Source: Acidobacteriia bacterium UBA6623 | GTDB taxonomy: Bacteria > Acidobacteriota > Terriglobia > Bryobacterales > UBA6623 | Assembly: GCA_002433055.1 (NCBI GenBank) | Contig: DJHJ01000026.1 | Coordinates: 1-64,000, forward strand | Direction of reading: 5' to 3' | Length of the DNA: 64,000 nucleotides | Shown here: in pieces, positions 8,412 to 17,582 of the stretch | Numbering within the stretch: the stretch's first letter is position 1 | How the letters are laid out: each line of letters opens with the position of its first letter | The notes under the pieces: generated by a model | What the model was told of the DNA's origin: nothing | Seen by the model: the letters and a program-made list of their open reading frames with translations, nothing else | Database searches by the model: none | Made by a program: the position numbers and the translations under genes

Positions 8412-9878
8412 CTATCTATTCCTGAATGATTTGACGCGATCAGAGACGCTAGCTGCGTCGAGCGGTGCTTTTTCTTCTGCTTCTGCGTACAGCAACTGCA
8501 GGGAATCAGATGCGCCCATATAAGCGAGTACATCTGTTTTGTGCGTGGCGAGATCGGATACCCGGTTCGATGTCGGCTTTCCTACTCCCACACCAACTCG
8601 TAGGCCACATTTTCGAAGCTCTTCTGAAAACTGTACTGCGTGATGGAGTTTCTCCTTTGTTTCCGAAAGTAGAAAGATCTCGTGAGGGCGTGACTGCTCC
8701 CAGGCATTCGCATTGCAAAACGCCTCAACAAGAGTATCAAATCGAAAAGCACATCCTATCGAGGGCATAGGTGGACCGCCAAAAAGTTCGACAAGACGAT
8801 CATAGCGACCACCACCGCAGTACAATCGATCTCCGTCAGCCAACCCAGAGGTGATCTCGAAAACAGTACTCGTATAAAAGGTAAATCCTCGTGCGATCCC
8901 GAGTGCAACGTTAAGATTGTCAACCCCATACATCTCGACCGCTTCACATACGGCAAACAAATTCTCAAGTGCCGCTGTCGAGCTACTACCTCGAAGCAAT
9001 GAAAAGGCTTCCTCGCGCACTCGTTGTACCGGACCACGCAAACGAGATATCTGAATCAGCAGTTCGGCCGTTTCTGCGGGTATAGATTCCTCCACTTCCC
9101 ACAACCGTCGGAAGGTCGCTTCAGCTTCAGCTCCTATTTTGCTCGCGTACTGGGTCACATCAAGATGTGATGCATCTGCGATTGCGTATGGCCCTGTGTA
9201 TTCTGTTTGTTCTTGAAGGGTGGCCAATTCCATTCTGTCAATCCGAAGGTCACTTAAAAGTGATTCATCGGGTCGTTCAGCGAGCAGGCGGCATTTTTCA
9301 TGAATTCCGTTTAATCGATCCAGATGGCCGATCACGGTAGCCCATTCTTCAACATCGAAATCATCGGGCATTAGATCACGAAAGATTCCGATATTGCCAA
9401 TTCGAAGATTGAAATTCTCTATACCGAGACTACTCAGAGTCCGGGCGGATGCAGCTATTATCTCTGCATCTACCTCTGGCCCTGATGCACCTAAGCATTC
9501 GATTCCGGCCTGCAAAAATTCGCGATATCTACCAGATTGTGGGCGTGTATAGCGGAAACATGGCCCAAAATATGAAAACTTGTGTGGAAGGTGATTTAAA
9601 TCCAACAAGCCCGAGCTCATCAAACGGCACACTGGTGCCGTCATTTCTGGTCGTAAGGCAAACTCCTCGTTATCGCAGTGAAATGTAAGCATGGAGCTCT
9701 TAATCTCCGGGCCGGAGCGTGCCGAGAACAATTCCACATGTTCGAAAATGGGTGTTTGTATTTCTTGAAACCCGTAGGCTTCGGCGGATTGAACAAATGC
9801 TGCACGAACTAAATTTCGGGCGGCAGTCTCCCCGGGCAGGAAATCTCGAGTAGCACGGGGAAGATCAAACTTCGACAT
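8412..9878 (-). CDS. Histidyl-tRNA synthetase-like protein (HisS/HisZ family)
   Basis: The class II fold opens with LPRATRDFLPGE. LRPEMTAPVCRL follows at 75-86, motif 2 FSYFGPCFRYTRPQSGRYRE at 101-120, a histidine-specific ARGFTFYTSTVFE at 329-341 and CGGGRYD at 354-360. A C-terminal anticodon-binding-like domain spans about 398-488. Motif 3 is altered: SIGCAFRFDTLV replaces the usual G-x-E-R-L, so the motif 3 arginine is a Thr. That region resembles HisZ, the regulatory partner of HisG, but HisZ normally lacks the C-terminal domain present here. It may be a divergent HisRS, a HisRS paralogue or an unusual HisZ. It is divergent from lpxC. Confidence 0.72.
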   Translation of the reverse strand: MSKFDLPRATRDFLPGETAARNLVRAAFVQSAEAYGFQEIQTPIFEHVELFSARSGPEIKSSMLTFHCDNEEFALRPEMTAPVCRLMSSGLLDLNHLPHKFSYFGPCFRYTRPQSGRYREFLQAGIECLGASGPEVDAEIIAASARTLSSLGIENFNLRIGNIGIFRDLMPDDFDVEEWATVIGHLDRLNGIHEKCRLLAERPDESLLSDLRIDRMELATLQEQTEYTGPYAIADASHLDVTQYASKIGAEAEATFRRLWEVEESIPAETAELLIQISRLRGPVQRVREEAFSLLRGSSSTAALENLFAVCEAVEMYGVDNLNVALGIARGFTFYTSTVFEITSGLADGDRLYCGGGRYDRLVELFGGPPMPSIGCAFRFDTLVEAFCNANAWEQSRPHEIFLLSETKEKLHHAVQFSEELRKCGLRVGVGVGKPTSNRVSDLATHKTDVLAYMGASDSLQLLYAEAEEKAPLDAASVSDRVKSFRNR

Positions 9879-10187
9879 AAGATTACAACTTTTTGGGATT
9901 AATCAATACTACCAATCCTCACGACCTCGTGAAATGATCCACGTCATTTCCATCGCGATTGAGGAGGTTGCATTATCTTCTGGTTCACCACATACAACCA
10001 CCCAGTGTGGTATTTTGGACACACTTTTGTGTGGTTTTTTGGTAACACATTTCTGGGATATTTCATTTATAATCAATAACTTAATTAAAGTAGCGTATCA
10101 CTGTCCGTTGCACTCATTTTCAATGTACCATGCACATATTTTTCACTTTTACCAGTTGAAAAAAAAATACTTATCATCCTTTTGTTT
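9879..10187. other. AT-rich divergent intergenic region between the hisS-like gene and lpxC
   Basis: About 310 bases with no coding potential. A small hairpin CACAC-TTTT-GTGTG (10020-10033) followed by six T (10035-10040) has terminator- or attenuator-like form on the plus strand. A TATAAT at 10068-10073 could be the -10 of the lpxC promoter, but no good -35 is seen. The last 60 bases before lpxC are A/T-rich and include an A7-8 run. Confidence 0.4.
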
Positions 10188-11054
10188 ATGAAATTCGAAA
10201 CGACCATTCTTCGACCTGTCGAAGTAGCAGGCATCGGGTTGCACAGTGGACAGCAGGTCAATCTGCGAATTCTTCCTGCGCGCTCAGGAAGCGGAATTCG
10301 GTTTGTGCGGGTTGATCTTGATAATTTCGAAATCCCAGCGGACTGGCGACACGTTGCAAAGGTCAGTTATGCCACGAGTTTAATGCGCAAAGGCGTATTA
10401 CTGTCCACAACCGAGCACTTACTAAGTGCGATCTATGCTTCCGGGGTCGACAATGTTCGCATCGAGGTAGACAACCTAGAGGTGCCTATCCTCGATGGCA
10501 GTGCCCTGCCCTTTGTGGCACTTTTGCGGACAGCTGGTCGAAAACAACTACGACGTCATAGACGATATTTGAAAATTCTTCAACCGGTCAAATTAGTCGT
10601 CGGTGAGAAACAAATTCGAATCGATCCAGCGGATGAGTTCCGCGTAACTTGTCGCACAGATTACGGACACCGTTTGGCGGGACCTGATGAAGTGGCAATG
10701 ACTATCACGCCTCAGAGCTATGAGCGCTTTATCGCTTCCGCACGAACTTTCGGTTTTGAGGCAGATCTCACCACTATGCGAGATATGGGATTGATCCGTG
10801 GCGCAACACTCAAAAATGCAGTATGTTTCGGATCTGCCGATGTTCTAAATCCTGAAGGGTTGCGATTTCCTGACGAATGTTGTCGGCACAAGATACTGGA
10901 TCTTATTGGCGATTTCGCTCTCATTGGGCGTCCGTTACTTGGTCATATTACGGTTAACCGTGGTGGGCATGCACTCCATGCGGCTGCGGTTCAAAAAATC
11001 ATGAGTGACAGGATGTACTACACAGAAATTAAGTCTGCAACGCCCACAGCTTAG
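10188..11054 (+). CDS. lpxC: UDP-3-O-acyl-N-acetylglucosamine deacetylase
   Basis: The committed zinc-dependent step of lipid A synthesis. Counting from ATG 10188 (288 aa), the catalytic Glu76 and zinc His77 lie in STTEHLLSAI. The other zinc ligands are His234 and Asp238 in CRHKILDLIGD, and the catalytic His261 is in VNRGGHALHAA. DGSALPFV and the N-terminal GIGLHSG are also diagnostic. An in-frame TTG at 10182 would add only two residues and is not preferred. Length is normal. It is followed 30 nt later by the membrane spermidine-synthase-like gene. Confidence 0.97.
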   Translation: MKFETTILRPVEVAGIGLHSGQQVNLRILPARSGSGIRFVRVDLDNFEIPADWRHVAKVSYATSLMRKGVLLSTTEHLLSAIYASGVDNVRIEVDNLEVPILDGSALPFVALLRTAGRKQLRRHRRYLKILQPVKLVVGEKQIRIDPADEFRVTCRTDYGHRLAGPDEVAMTITPQSYERFIASARTFGFEADLTTMRDMGLIRGATLKNAVCFGSADVLNPEGLRFPDECCRHKILDLIGDFALIGRPLLGHITVNRGGHALHAAAVQKIMSDRMYYTEIKSATPTA

Positions 11055-11084
11055 ATGTGACCACACACCGCAACACAGTATGAA

Positions 11085-13172
11085 ATGGCTGGTAGATATA
11101 TGTCACTACTTGGGTTCGCGATATTCGTAAGTGCTTTCCTGCTTTTTCAGCTACAGCCACTTATCGGGAAGTACATTCTTCCATGGTTCGGTGGAGGCCC
11201 TTCCATCTGGACTGCATGCCTCTTGTTTTTCCAGGTTGTCCTTCTGATGGGATACAGCTATGCACACATCATCACCTCCCGACTCTCTACGCAAATAGCG
11301 AGCGGCCTTCACATCAGTCTTCTTTGTCTCTCGCTATTGGCATTGCCAATCGCACCTTCTCCATCCTGGAAATTCACGAGTATTGGCTCGCCAAGTGCCA
11401 CTATTTTTGTTTTACTCGCAGTCACGGTTGGGTTGCCATATTTTTTACTCTCGACGACTACTCCCCTGCTTCAAAAATGGCACGCAGCCCAATTTCCAAA
11501 GCAGTCAGTGTATCGCCTCTACGCTCTCTCGAACGCTGGTTCACTTTTCGCCTTGTTGAGTTATCCACTCATTTTTGAACCCCTCTTACCGTTAAAGATT
11601 CAGACGCTGAGTTGGTCTGTAGGGTATACACTTTTCGTCGTTTTGGGTGTTTGGACGTGTTGCCGCATGAGTTGCATCAAACCGGAGCCAGAAGTGCAAA
11701 TTGACACCAAGTTAAAAGTATCAGCTCCACACCCCAATCCGTTCACCATTTTTCTCTGGGTAGCCTTTTCTGCAGTAGCAGCTGCGTTATTGATCGCAAC
11801 AACAAATCAAATGTGTCAGGAAATCGCCGTAGTGCCGTTTTTATGGATTGCGCCTCTGACAATTTATCTGTTCACATTTATCCTTTGTTTTGACCGAGAA
11901 GAGATCTACCGAAGAACATTTTTTGGCATTTTGCTTGGTGTAGCAGTACCAATAGCAATTGCCCTAATGGTTGTCGGCCTTCGGGTGGATATCCAATATC
12001 ACGTAATTGCGTATGGAGTCGCATTGTTTGCTTGCTGCATGTGCTGCAATGGTGAGCTGGTAAAAAGCAAACCACATCCTAAGTTTTTGACACTCTTTTA
12101 TCTCTCTATGGCTGTGGGTGCAGTTCTGGGAGGAGTAACGGTGACGGTACTGGCTCCACTTGTATTAAGTGATTTCTCGGAATACTCCGTTCTGCTTGCG
12201 TCCTGTGGCATTCTGGTCTTGCTTCAGTGGTATCGCCTACGAATTTGGACGCTCTATAGCCATAAACCGCATTGGATAATTGCCCCAGTCGCAGGAATCG
12301 GTTTTTCAATCGTTAGCGCTGTCATTGTGTTTGGCGGCACGATTGATACACCCAGTCTCTTCACTGCTCGTAACTTTCATGGGGTGTTGCGTCTGACGAA
12401 AGAGGGTACGGGCAATAGTGGAATGCTTCATCTTTCGAACGGACGAGTTCTCCACGGTGCTCAATTCATTTCAAGCGACCGCCAAGCATGGCCAACTGCT
12501 TACTATGGAGCAAAAAGTGCTGCTGGTTTAGCTTTAGCGCGTCACCCGAAACGCCGCCTAGGTGATGGCAGCAACGCTCTACGTATTGGTGTAATAGGCC
12601 TGGGGGTAGGCACCATTGCTACGCATGCGACCACTCGTGATTACTTGCGGTTTTATGAAATCAATCCCGAAGTCATCAATATTGCAAAAAAATACTTTAC
12701 GTACTTAAAGCAAACACCCGCAAAGGTGGAGATTGTTCTTGGCGACGCACGAAACCAAATGGAGGCCGAATTAATCCGGAATGAGCCACAAGGTTTTGAC
12801 GTTTTAATGGTTGATGCTTTCACGAGTGGCGCAATTCCGATTCATCTTCTGACAGTCGAATGTGTTGATATTTATTGGAAACATTTGCGCCGTGATGGTC
12901 TACTTTTGTTTCATATTACAAATGACAGTGTCGACCTTGAGCCTGTCATTCGAGGGCTTGCAGATTTGGATGGCGTGACGCCGTTGACAATTGTAGACAC
13001 TGGCGCTCGCGTACGTGGGACAAGTGCCTCAACCTGGATTTTGCTGACCGCTAATAGTGGTTTTTTACAGGATGAGCTAATCCTGCAGGCTGCTGCCGGT
13101 ACCAATGAGCACCGTGCTCGCTTGCCAGCTTGGACGGATTCGTTTGCAAGTTTGTGGCAAGTGTTGCGATGA
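11085..13172 (+). CDS. Fused membrane / spermidine-synthase-like protein
   Basis: The 695-residue protein has an N-terminal ~430-residue integral membrane part with about 10-12 hydrophobic spans, starting FAIFVSAFLLFQLQPLIGKY. The C-terminal domain from about 440 has the Rossmann methyltransferase-like fold of polyamine synthases. GVIGLGVGTIATHA is the decarboxy-SAM-binding-type loop, YEINPEVINIAKKYF follows, and VLMVDAFTSGAIPIHL stands where spermidine synthases have the catalytic Asp loop (D-A-F-T/S-S). This fused family is common in environmental bacteria and its reaction is not established. Aminopropyl transfer is inferred only from the domain. A strong hairpin follows the stop codon. Confidence 0.85.
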   Translation: MAGRYMSLLGFAIFVSAFLLFQLQPLIGKYILPWFGGGPSIWTACLLFFQVVLLMGYSYAHIITSRLSTQIASGLHISLLCLSLLALPIAPSPSWKFTSIGSPSATIFVLLAVTVGLPYFLLSTTTPLLQKWHAAQFPKQSVYRLYALSNAGSLFALLSYPLIFEPLLPLKIQTLSWSVGYTLFVVLGVWTCCRMSCIKPEPEVQIDTKLKVSAPHPNPFTIFLWVAFSAVAAALLIATTNQMCQEIAVVPFLWIAPLTIYLFTFILCFDREEIYRRTFFGILLGVAVPIAIALMVVGLRVDIQYHVIAYGVALFACCMCCNGELVKSKPHPKFLTLFYLSMAVGAVLGGVTVTVLAPLVLSDFSEYSVLLASCGILVLLQWYRLRIWTLYSHKPHWIIAPVAGIGFSIVSAVIVFGGTIDTPSLFTARNFHGVLRLTKEGTGNSGMLHLSNGRVLHGAQFISSDRQAWPTAYYGAKSAAGLALARHPKRRLGDGSNALRIGVIGLGVGTIATHATTRDYLRFYEINPEVINIAKKYFTYLKQTPAKVEIVLGDARNQMEAELIRNEPQGFDVLMVDAFTSGAIPIHLLTVECVDIYWKHLRRDGLLLFHITNDSVDLEPVIRGLADLDGVTPLTIVDTGARVRGTSASTWILLTANSGFLQDELILQAAAGTNEHRARLPAWTDSFASLWQVLR

Positions 13173-13176
13173 GATT

Positions 13177-13209
13177 TACGATCAACATCGCGGAAGCATG
13201 TTGATCGTA
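13177..13209 (+). terminator. Perfect 12-bp inverted repeat after the spermidine-synthase-like gene
   Basis: TACGATCAACAT (13177-13188) and ATGTTGATCGTA (13198-13209) are exact reverse complements around a 9-nt loop. Within the loop GC-GGAA-GC could add two pairs and a GNRA-like tetraloop. It starts 4 nt after the stop codon. No T-run follows, so it is not a classical intrinsic terminator. It may stabilise the 3' end or be a protein-binding palindrome. Confidence 0.55.
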
Positions 13210-13297
13210 TACTGTCATGAAGAGTGTACGTGTCCGACAATTATGAAAACTGCATATGTTGTTGTTTTCGTGACTATTAAATGCTTTAAGGCGCGAG

Positions 13298-14653
13298 ATG
13301 AATTTTCACAGATACATTAGTGCAAGACATGCGACCGGTAAACCCGTTAGCGTTGGTGTCATAGGAGCGGGTAAGTTTACGTCAATGTTTTTTGCGCAAG
13401 CTCAGAGAACACCCGGCATCGCAGTCTCAGCGGTATGTGATATTGATCTTGCACGAGCCACGCAGAATTTGAAACGAGCAGGGTATACAGCTGCAGACAC
13501 TAAGCCCACTTCACCCGTCGATGCGTTGCAGCAAGGAACGGTGTGGTTGAGTGAAGACGCTTTTGAATTAATCGGCGCTGACGGAGTAGATGTAGTCATT
13601 GATGCTACTGGTGACCCCATAGCGGGCATTAGTCACGTACTCGCGGCTTGTGATGCTGAGCGTCACATCATCATGGTAAACGTTGAAGCTGATGTGCTTG
13701 CAGGTCCACTACTGGCAAAACGAGCGGAAGAATCCGGTATCGTTTACTCGCTTGCCTATGGGGATCAGCCTGCCTTAATTATTGAATTGGTGGACTGGGC
13801 ACAGATGGCGGGTTTTGATGTTACATGCGCCGGCAAGGGAACAAAATATTTACCGTCCTATCACAGCTCCACGCCAGATACGGTCTGGCAGCATTACGGT
13901 ATCGCTGCGGATGTCGCCAAATGTGCTGGCATGAATCCAAAAATGTTCAATTCATTTATTGATGGAACAAAATCGGCAATCGAAATGGCAGCGGTTGCAA
14001 ATGCGACCGCTCTGTTGCCATCGGAAAACGGTTTAAGCTTTCCCCCCTGCGGACGAAACGTGCTAGCGGAAACTTTAAAACCTACTGTGGCTGGTGGTCT
14101 ACTTGATCACAAAGGAACCGTAGAAGTTATCTCATCGCTTCATCGTGACGGGACCGCAGTAAAGGAAGATTTGCGTTGGGGTGTGTACGTTACCTTCGAG
14201 GGGAGCTCGACATATGTTGGCGAGTGTTTCCGTGACTATGGACTTGAAACGGACTCTAGTGGTCAATACGCTGCACTTTACCGGCCCTATCATTTAATAG
14301 GTCTCGAGCTCGGAATAAGTGTTGGTTCTGTAATTTTTAAAGGTGAGCCGACAGGTGCCCCAAGAGGTTGGTATGCTGACGTGGTGTCGATCGCCAAACG
14401 TGATCTTTCAGAAGGGGAGGTGCTCGATGGCGAAGGGGGAGCAACCGTTTGGGGGAAATTAACAACGGCAGCTGCATCATGCAAAACAGCTGCACTACCA
14501 ATCGGCTTAGCGAAACACGTGCGACTACGACAGCCAATCTCCGCAGGTGGTTTGATTCGTTGGTCGGACGTTGAACTGGATGAGCACAGTCCCGCAATTG
14601 CCGTGCGCCGTGAAATGGAAAAAGTTTTCGATCCACGATTGAATAAGATATAG
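13298..14653 (+). CDS. Homoserine-dehydrogenase-like oxidoreductase with C-terminal SAF domain (COG4091 type)
   Basis: The 451-residue protein has an N-terminal NAD(P)-binding Rossmann motif (VGVIGAGKFTSMFF at about 20-33), a DVVIDATGDP segment and a central catalytic region with CAGKGTKYLPSYH. The C-terminal ~70 residues (IGLAKHVRLRQPISAGGLIRWSDVELD) are a SAF domain, as in sialate synthases and FlgA. This matches the COG4091 group of predicted dehydrogenases, whose substrate is not firmly known. It starts an apparent operon with a DapA-like aldolase, a TRAP permease and a DUF1445 protein, suggesting catabolism of an imported carboxylate or amino-acid-like compound. Confidence 0.85.
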   Translation: MNFHRYISARHATGKPVSVGVIGAGKFTSMFFAQAQRTPGIAVSAVCDIDLARATQNLKRAGYTAADTKPTSPVDALQQGTVWLSEDAFELIGADGVDVVIDATGDPIAGISHVLAACDAERHIIMVNVEADVLAGPLLAKRAEESGIVYSLAYGDQPALIIELVDWAQMAGFDVTCAGKGTKYLPSYHSSTPDTVWQHYGIAADVAKCAGMNPKMFNSFIDGTKSAIEMAAVANATALLPSENGLSFPPCGRNVLAETLKPTVAGGLLDHKGTVEVISSLHRDGTAVKEDLRWGVYVTFEGSSTYVGECFRDYGLETDSSGQYAALYRPYHLIGLELGISVGSVIFKGEPTGAPRGWYADVVSIAKRDLSEGEVLDGEGGATVWGKLTTAAASCKTAALPIGLAKHVRLRQPISAGGLIRWSDVELDEHSPAIAVRREMEKVFDPRLNKI

Positions 14654-14712
14654 GAAGCAGTGGCGTCAACGGCGATCACTAGTTGTATTGATTCAGATGA
14701 AAGGGAAAGTGC

Positions 14713-15648
14713 ATGCCTTTAATTGAGCCATTCAGGGGTATCTTGCCAGCGATGCAGCTGCCCTACGATGCGGATTATAAAATAGACGAACCAGAATTAA
14801 GGCAATTCACCAAAAAGCTAATTGATTGTTCCGGTATATGTGGACTAGTGACAAACGGACACACCGGAGAGGTCTTTGCACTTAGCCGCTCCGAACGAGC
14901 GGAGGTAACACGAATAGTTGCTAATGAGTGCTCGGAAAGAATTCCAGTGATTTCCGGAATTTGCTGTGAGGGTATCGATGAAGCCTGTGAGCATGCAGAG
15001 GATGCTCAGCGCGCTGGAGCAAAAGGTCTTTTGCTTATGCCACCCCATTATTGGCTACGTTTCGGGATGCAGCCAGAACACGTAATCGCACACTTTGAAG
15101 CAGTTGGACGTGCGGTTGACATTAACCTTATCGTCCATATTTATCCTGCATGGACGCGGGCATCCTATTCCGAAGAATTGCTGATCGAGCTCGCAAAGCT
15201 GAGTCAAGTTACAACTTTCAAGATTGGCACACGTGAAATGTCGAAGTATGACCGAGATATTCGTGCTATTCGATCAGCAGACCAAAGTTGTACTATTTTG
15301 ACCTGCCATGATGAGTATCTTTTGTCCTCCATGGTTCAAGGGGTTGATGGCGCACTTGTCGGGTTTGCATCCTTCATTCCGGAATGGATTGTGGCCCTAT
15401 ATGAAGCGGTGCAAGACGGCGACCTGCAAACGGCTCAGATGATCCAAGATAAAATATTCCCATTAAAGGAAATTGTCTATGGCAGCGGTGAGCCATCGAG
15501 TGAGGCGCACTCGCGAATGAAAACAGCCATGATGCTAGCAGGTATACTGCACTCAAACAGAGTGAGACCACCGGCAACAAGCCCGCGCGAGGAGACACTC
15601 AGGAGAATTCGGGCAGCACTCAAGGGAGCCGATTTGCTAGTGGAATAG
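14713..15648 (+). CDS. Dihydrodipicolinate synthase family aldolase/lyase
   Basis: A 311-residue TIM-barrel protein of the DapA/NanA family. The Schiff-base lysine is K170 in VTTFKIGTREM and the catalytic Tyr is Y144 in VHIYPAW. The pyruvate-binding TTGE loop appears as TNGHTGEVFAL at 47-57. These changes, and its place beside a TRAP permease, argue for a catabolic aldolase or dehydratase of a keto acid rather than lysine synthesis. It starts at ATG 14713, 59 nt after the SAF-domain gene, with AAGGGAAAG as ribosome-binding site. Confidence 0.88.
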   Translation: MPLIEPFRGILPAMQLPYDADYKIDEPELRQFTKKLIDCSGICGLVTNGHTGEVFALSRSERAEVTRIVANECSERIPVISGICCEGIDEACEHAEDAQRAGAKGLLLMPPHYWLRFGMQPEHVIAHFEAVGRAVDINLIVHIYPAWTRASYSEELLIELAKLSQVTTFKIGTREMSKYDRDIRAIRSADQSCTILTCHDEYLLSSMVQGVDGALVGFASFIPEWIVALYEAVQDGDLQTAQMIQDKIFPLKEIVYGSGEPSSEAHSRMKTAMMLAGILHSNRVRPPATSPREETLRRIRAALKGADLLVE

Positions 15649-15750
15649 CTTTAGAACGTCAATACTAATGGTGGCACTCAGTGAGCTTCCAAAATTTGTC
15701 GAGGTAAAATTCTGATTCTATCGCTCCAAACATTACTGGGGCTCTCATGG

Positions 15751-17577
15751 TTGGGCTTTCAGTCGTACATCGCCTTTTTTCCACAACCACCACTTTTGCA
15801 GCGCCCCATTCATTTAACTTTTGGGATTGCGCTATTGCTGCTTGCAAAACCTTTACCTCGAGTTCATCCGTACAGAAAGGTAGCATCATTTGTTGACTGG
15901 ACCCTGCTGATAAGTGTCGCGTCGGTAGTAATTTACTACGTGAGTGAGTTCCAGCGTTTGACAGAGCGCATCGAAGGGATCGATGCAGTGTTGGCAATTG
16001 ATATCTTTTTCTGCTGTTTACTGCTTTGCGCACTTCTCGAAGGAGTGCGGCGAACTGTCGGTTGGTCTTTGTTGGGCGTATTGCTTTTGTTTTTGCTGTA
16101 CGGTTTTGCTGGTAGCATCTTTCCAGGCTGGCTCCAGTTCAGTGGATTCACTGTGCGAGAAGGAGTCGAAATTCTGTCGATGACAGTCAATGGGATTCTG
16201 GGTATTACAACGGCAACTTCATTGCAATTTGTTTTTTACTTTGTGCTTTTCGGTGCAGTTTATTCCGCGATAGGTGGCGGACAACTTTTCATCGATATTG
16301 GACTTATGATTGCGGGGCGTCATCAAGGTGCCGGTGCGAAGGCGGCAGTAGTTGCCAGCAGCCTGATGGGGTCGATTAGTGGTAGCGCGGTTGCTAATGT
16401 TGCGACGACAGGCGTCTTCACCGTCCCGCTCATGAGGAAATCTGGCTATTCGTCGTCAATGGCTGGAGCCATCGAAGCGATCGCTTCTACCGGTGGGCAA
16501 CTCATGCCTCCAATTATGGGCGTTGCTGCTTTTGTTATTGCAGAAATGTTGCAAGTGAGTTATGCCCGAGTCGCTCTAGCGGGGTTAATTCCTGCCGTAG
16601 CATTTTATATTGCAATCTTCGTTTTTGTCGATTTATTAGCACGTCGTGACCAAACACTCGCAGCATCATTCGAAACGCTAAAAAAATCACAACCCGTTGC
16701 GCCACGTCTCTATCTTTTACTTCCACCCGTTGTACTAATAGCCGTTTTAGTGGTCGGCTACTCGGCAACTTATGCTGCGATTTCAGCGACTATTTCTTGT
16801 GTGTTTCTTGCTTTAGTAACCCTCACGAAGAAAAACTCTGCCCATATTTCTGTAGACACATTAAACAAAGCAATGAATCAAGCAGCGTATGTCGCCGTTC
16901 CGATCGCCGCGATTGGAATCATTATTGCAGTCGCTATCCAGTCCAATCTCGCTCTCAAGTTTTCTTCACAACTCATTTCCGGCAGTGGTGAGTCGCTCTA
17001 CGAAGCAATGCTGTTTATTGTCTTAGGTTGCCTGCTAATGGGCATGGGGCTGCCAACTGTAGCCGCCTACATCATCGGCGCCATTTTATTTGTGCCAGCC
17101 TTATTACGGCTCGGTATTTCGGAAATGGCGGCACATTTTTTCGTGATGTACTATTGCGTCTTATCAATGGTGACCCCACCGGTTGCATTGGCATCCTATA
17201 CGGCAGCAGCGATAGCAAAAAGTCACCCTATGAAGACTAGCCTGAAAGCTTTTCGCCTGGCATTGGTTTCATTTTTCATCCCCGTCGCATTTGTTTTTGA
17301 CTCACGGCTACTCGGAGATGGCGCAATTCTTGATGTGCTCTTTGCAGCAGTATCACTATCGGTGGGAACAACACTTTGGGCGATAGCTCTGGCTGGCTAC
17401 CTCGGACGAGTTTTACGCGTGTATGAACGCGTCGTGATTGGTGTCGGAGCGCTAAACCTGATATGTTCACTCGCTGGATCAACCATGTGGTTTGCTACTT
17501 TCTCAATATTGGCAGCTCTGATCGCTTGGATTTTAGTGACAACGGGACGACAAAGACGACCACCTGCGGCATCTTAA
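15751..17577 (+). CDS. TRAP transporter permease, fused DctQM type
   Basis: The 608 visible residues contain around 16-18 hydrophobic spans. The large-permease signatures include GAKAAVVASSLMGSISGSAVANV, IEAIASTGGQLMPPIMGVAAFV and MGLPTVAAYII. The fused small plus large permease layout is typical of TAXI-family TRAP systems, which use a sodium gradient and a periplasmic binding protein. No binding protein gene is adjacent. The start is uncertain. TTG 15751 cuts into the first membrane span. In-frame hydrophobic coding continues upstream to about 15700 without an ATG, and an ATG at 15668 lies in a different frame (see findings). Confidence 0.86.
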   Translation: MGFQSYIAFFPQPPLLQRPIHLTFGIALLLLAKPLPRVHPYRKVASFVDWTLLISVASVVIYYVSEFQRLTERIEGIDAVLAIDIFFCCLLLCALLEGVRRTVGWSLLGVLLLFLLYGFAGSIFPGWLQFSGFTVREGVEILSMTVNGILGITTATSLQFVFYFVLFGAVYSAIGGGQLFIDIGLMIAGRHQGAGAKAAVVASSLMGSISGSAVANVATTGVFTVPLMRKSGYSSSMAGAIEAIASTGGQLMPPIMGVAAFVIAEMLQVSYARVALAGLIPAVAFYIAIFVFVDLLARRDQTLAASFETLKKSQPVAPRLYLLLPPVVLIAVLVVGYSATYAAISATISCVFLALVTLTKKNSAHISVDTLNKAMNQAAYVAVPIAAIGIIIAVAIQSNLALKFSSQLISGSGESLYEAMLFIVLGCLLMGMGLPTVAAYIIGAILFVPALLRLGISEMAAHFFVMYYCVLSMVTPPVALASYTAAAIAKSHPMKTSLKAFRLALVSFFIPVAFVFDSRLLGDGAILDVLFAAVSLSVGTTLWAIALAGYLGRVLRVYERVVIGVGALNLICSLAGSTMWFATFSILAALIAWILVTTGRQRRPPAAS

Positions 17578-17582
17578 TAGAT

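Noticed and set aside
10020..10040. Intrinsic terminator upstream of lpxC
   Set aside because: The stem is only 5 bp and there is no plus-strand gene upstream for it to end. Kept only as a note in the intergenic entry.
17463..17582. N-terminal extension of the DUF1445 gene overlapping the TRAP permease
   Set aside because: The 40 extra residues overlap another coding sequence and do not resemble the family. ATG 17583 gives the normal length.
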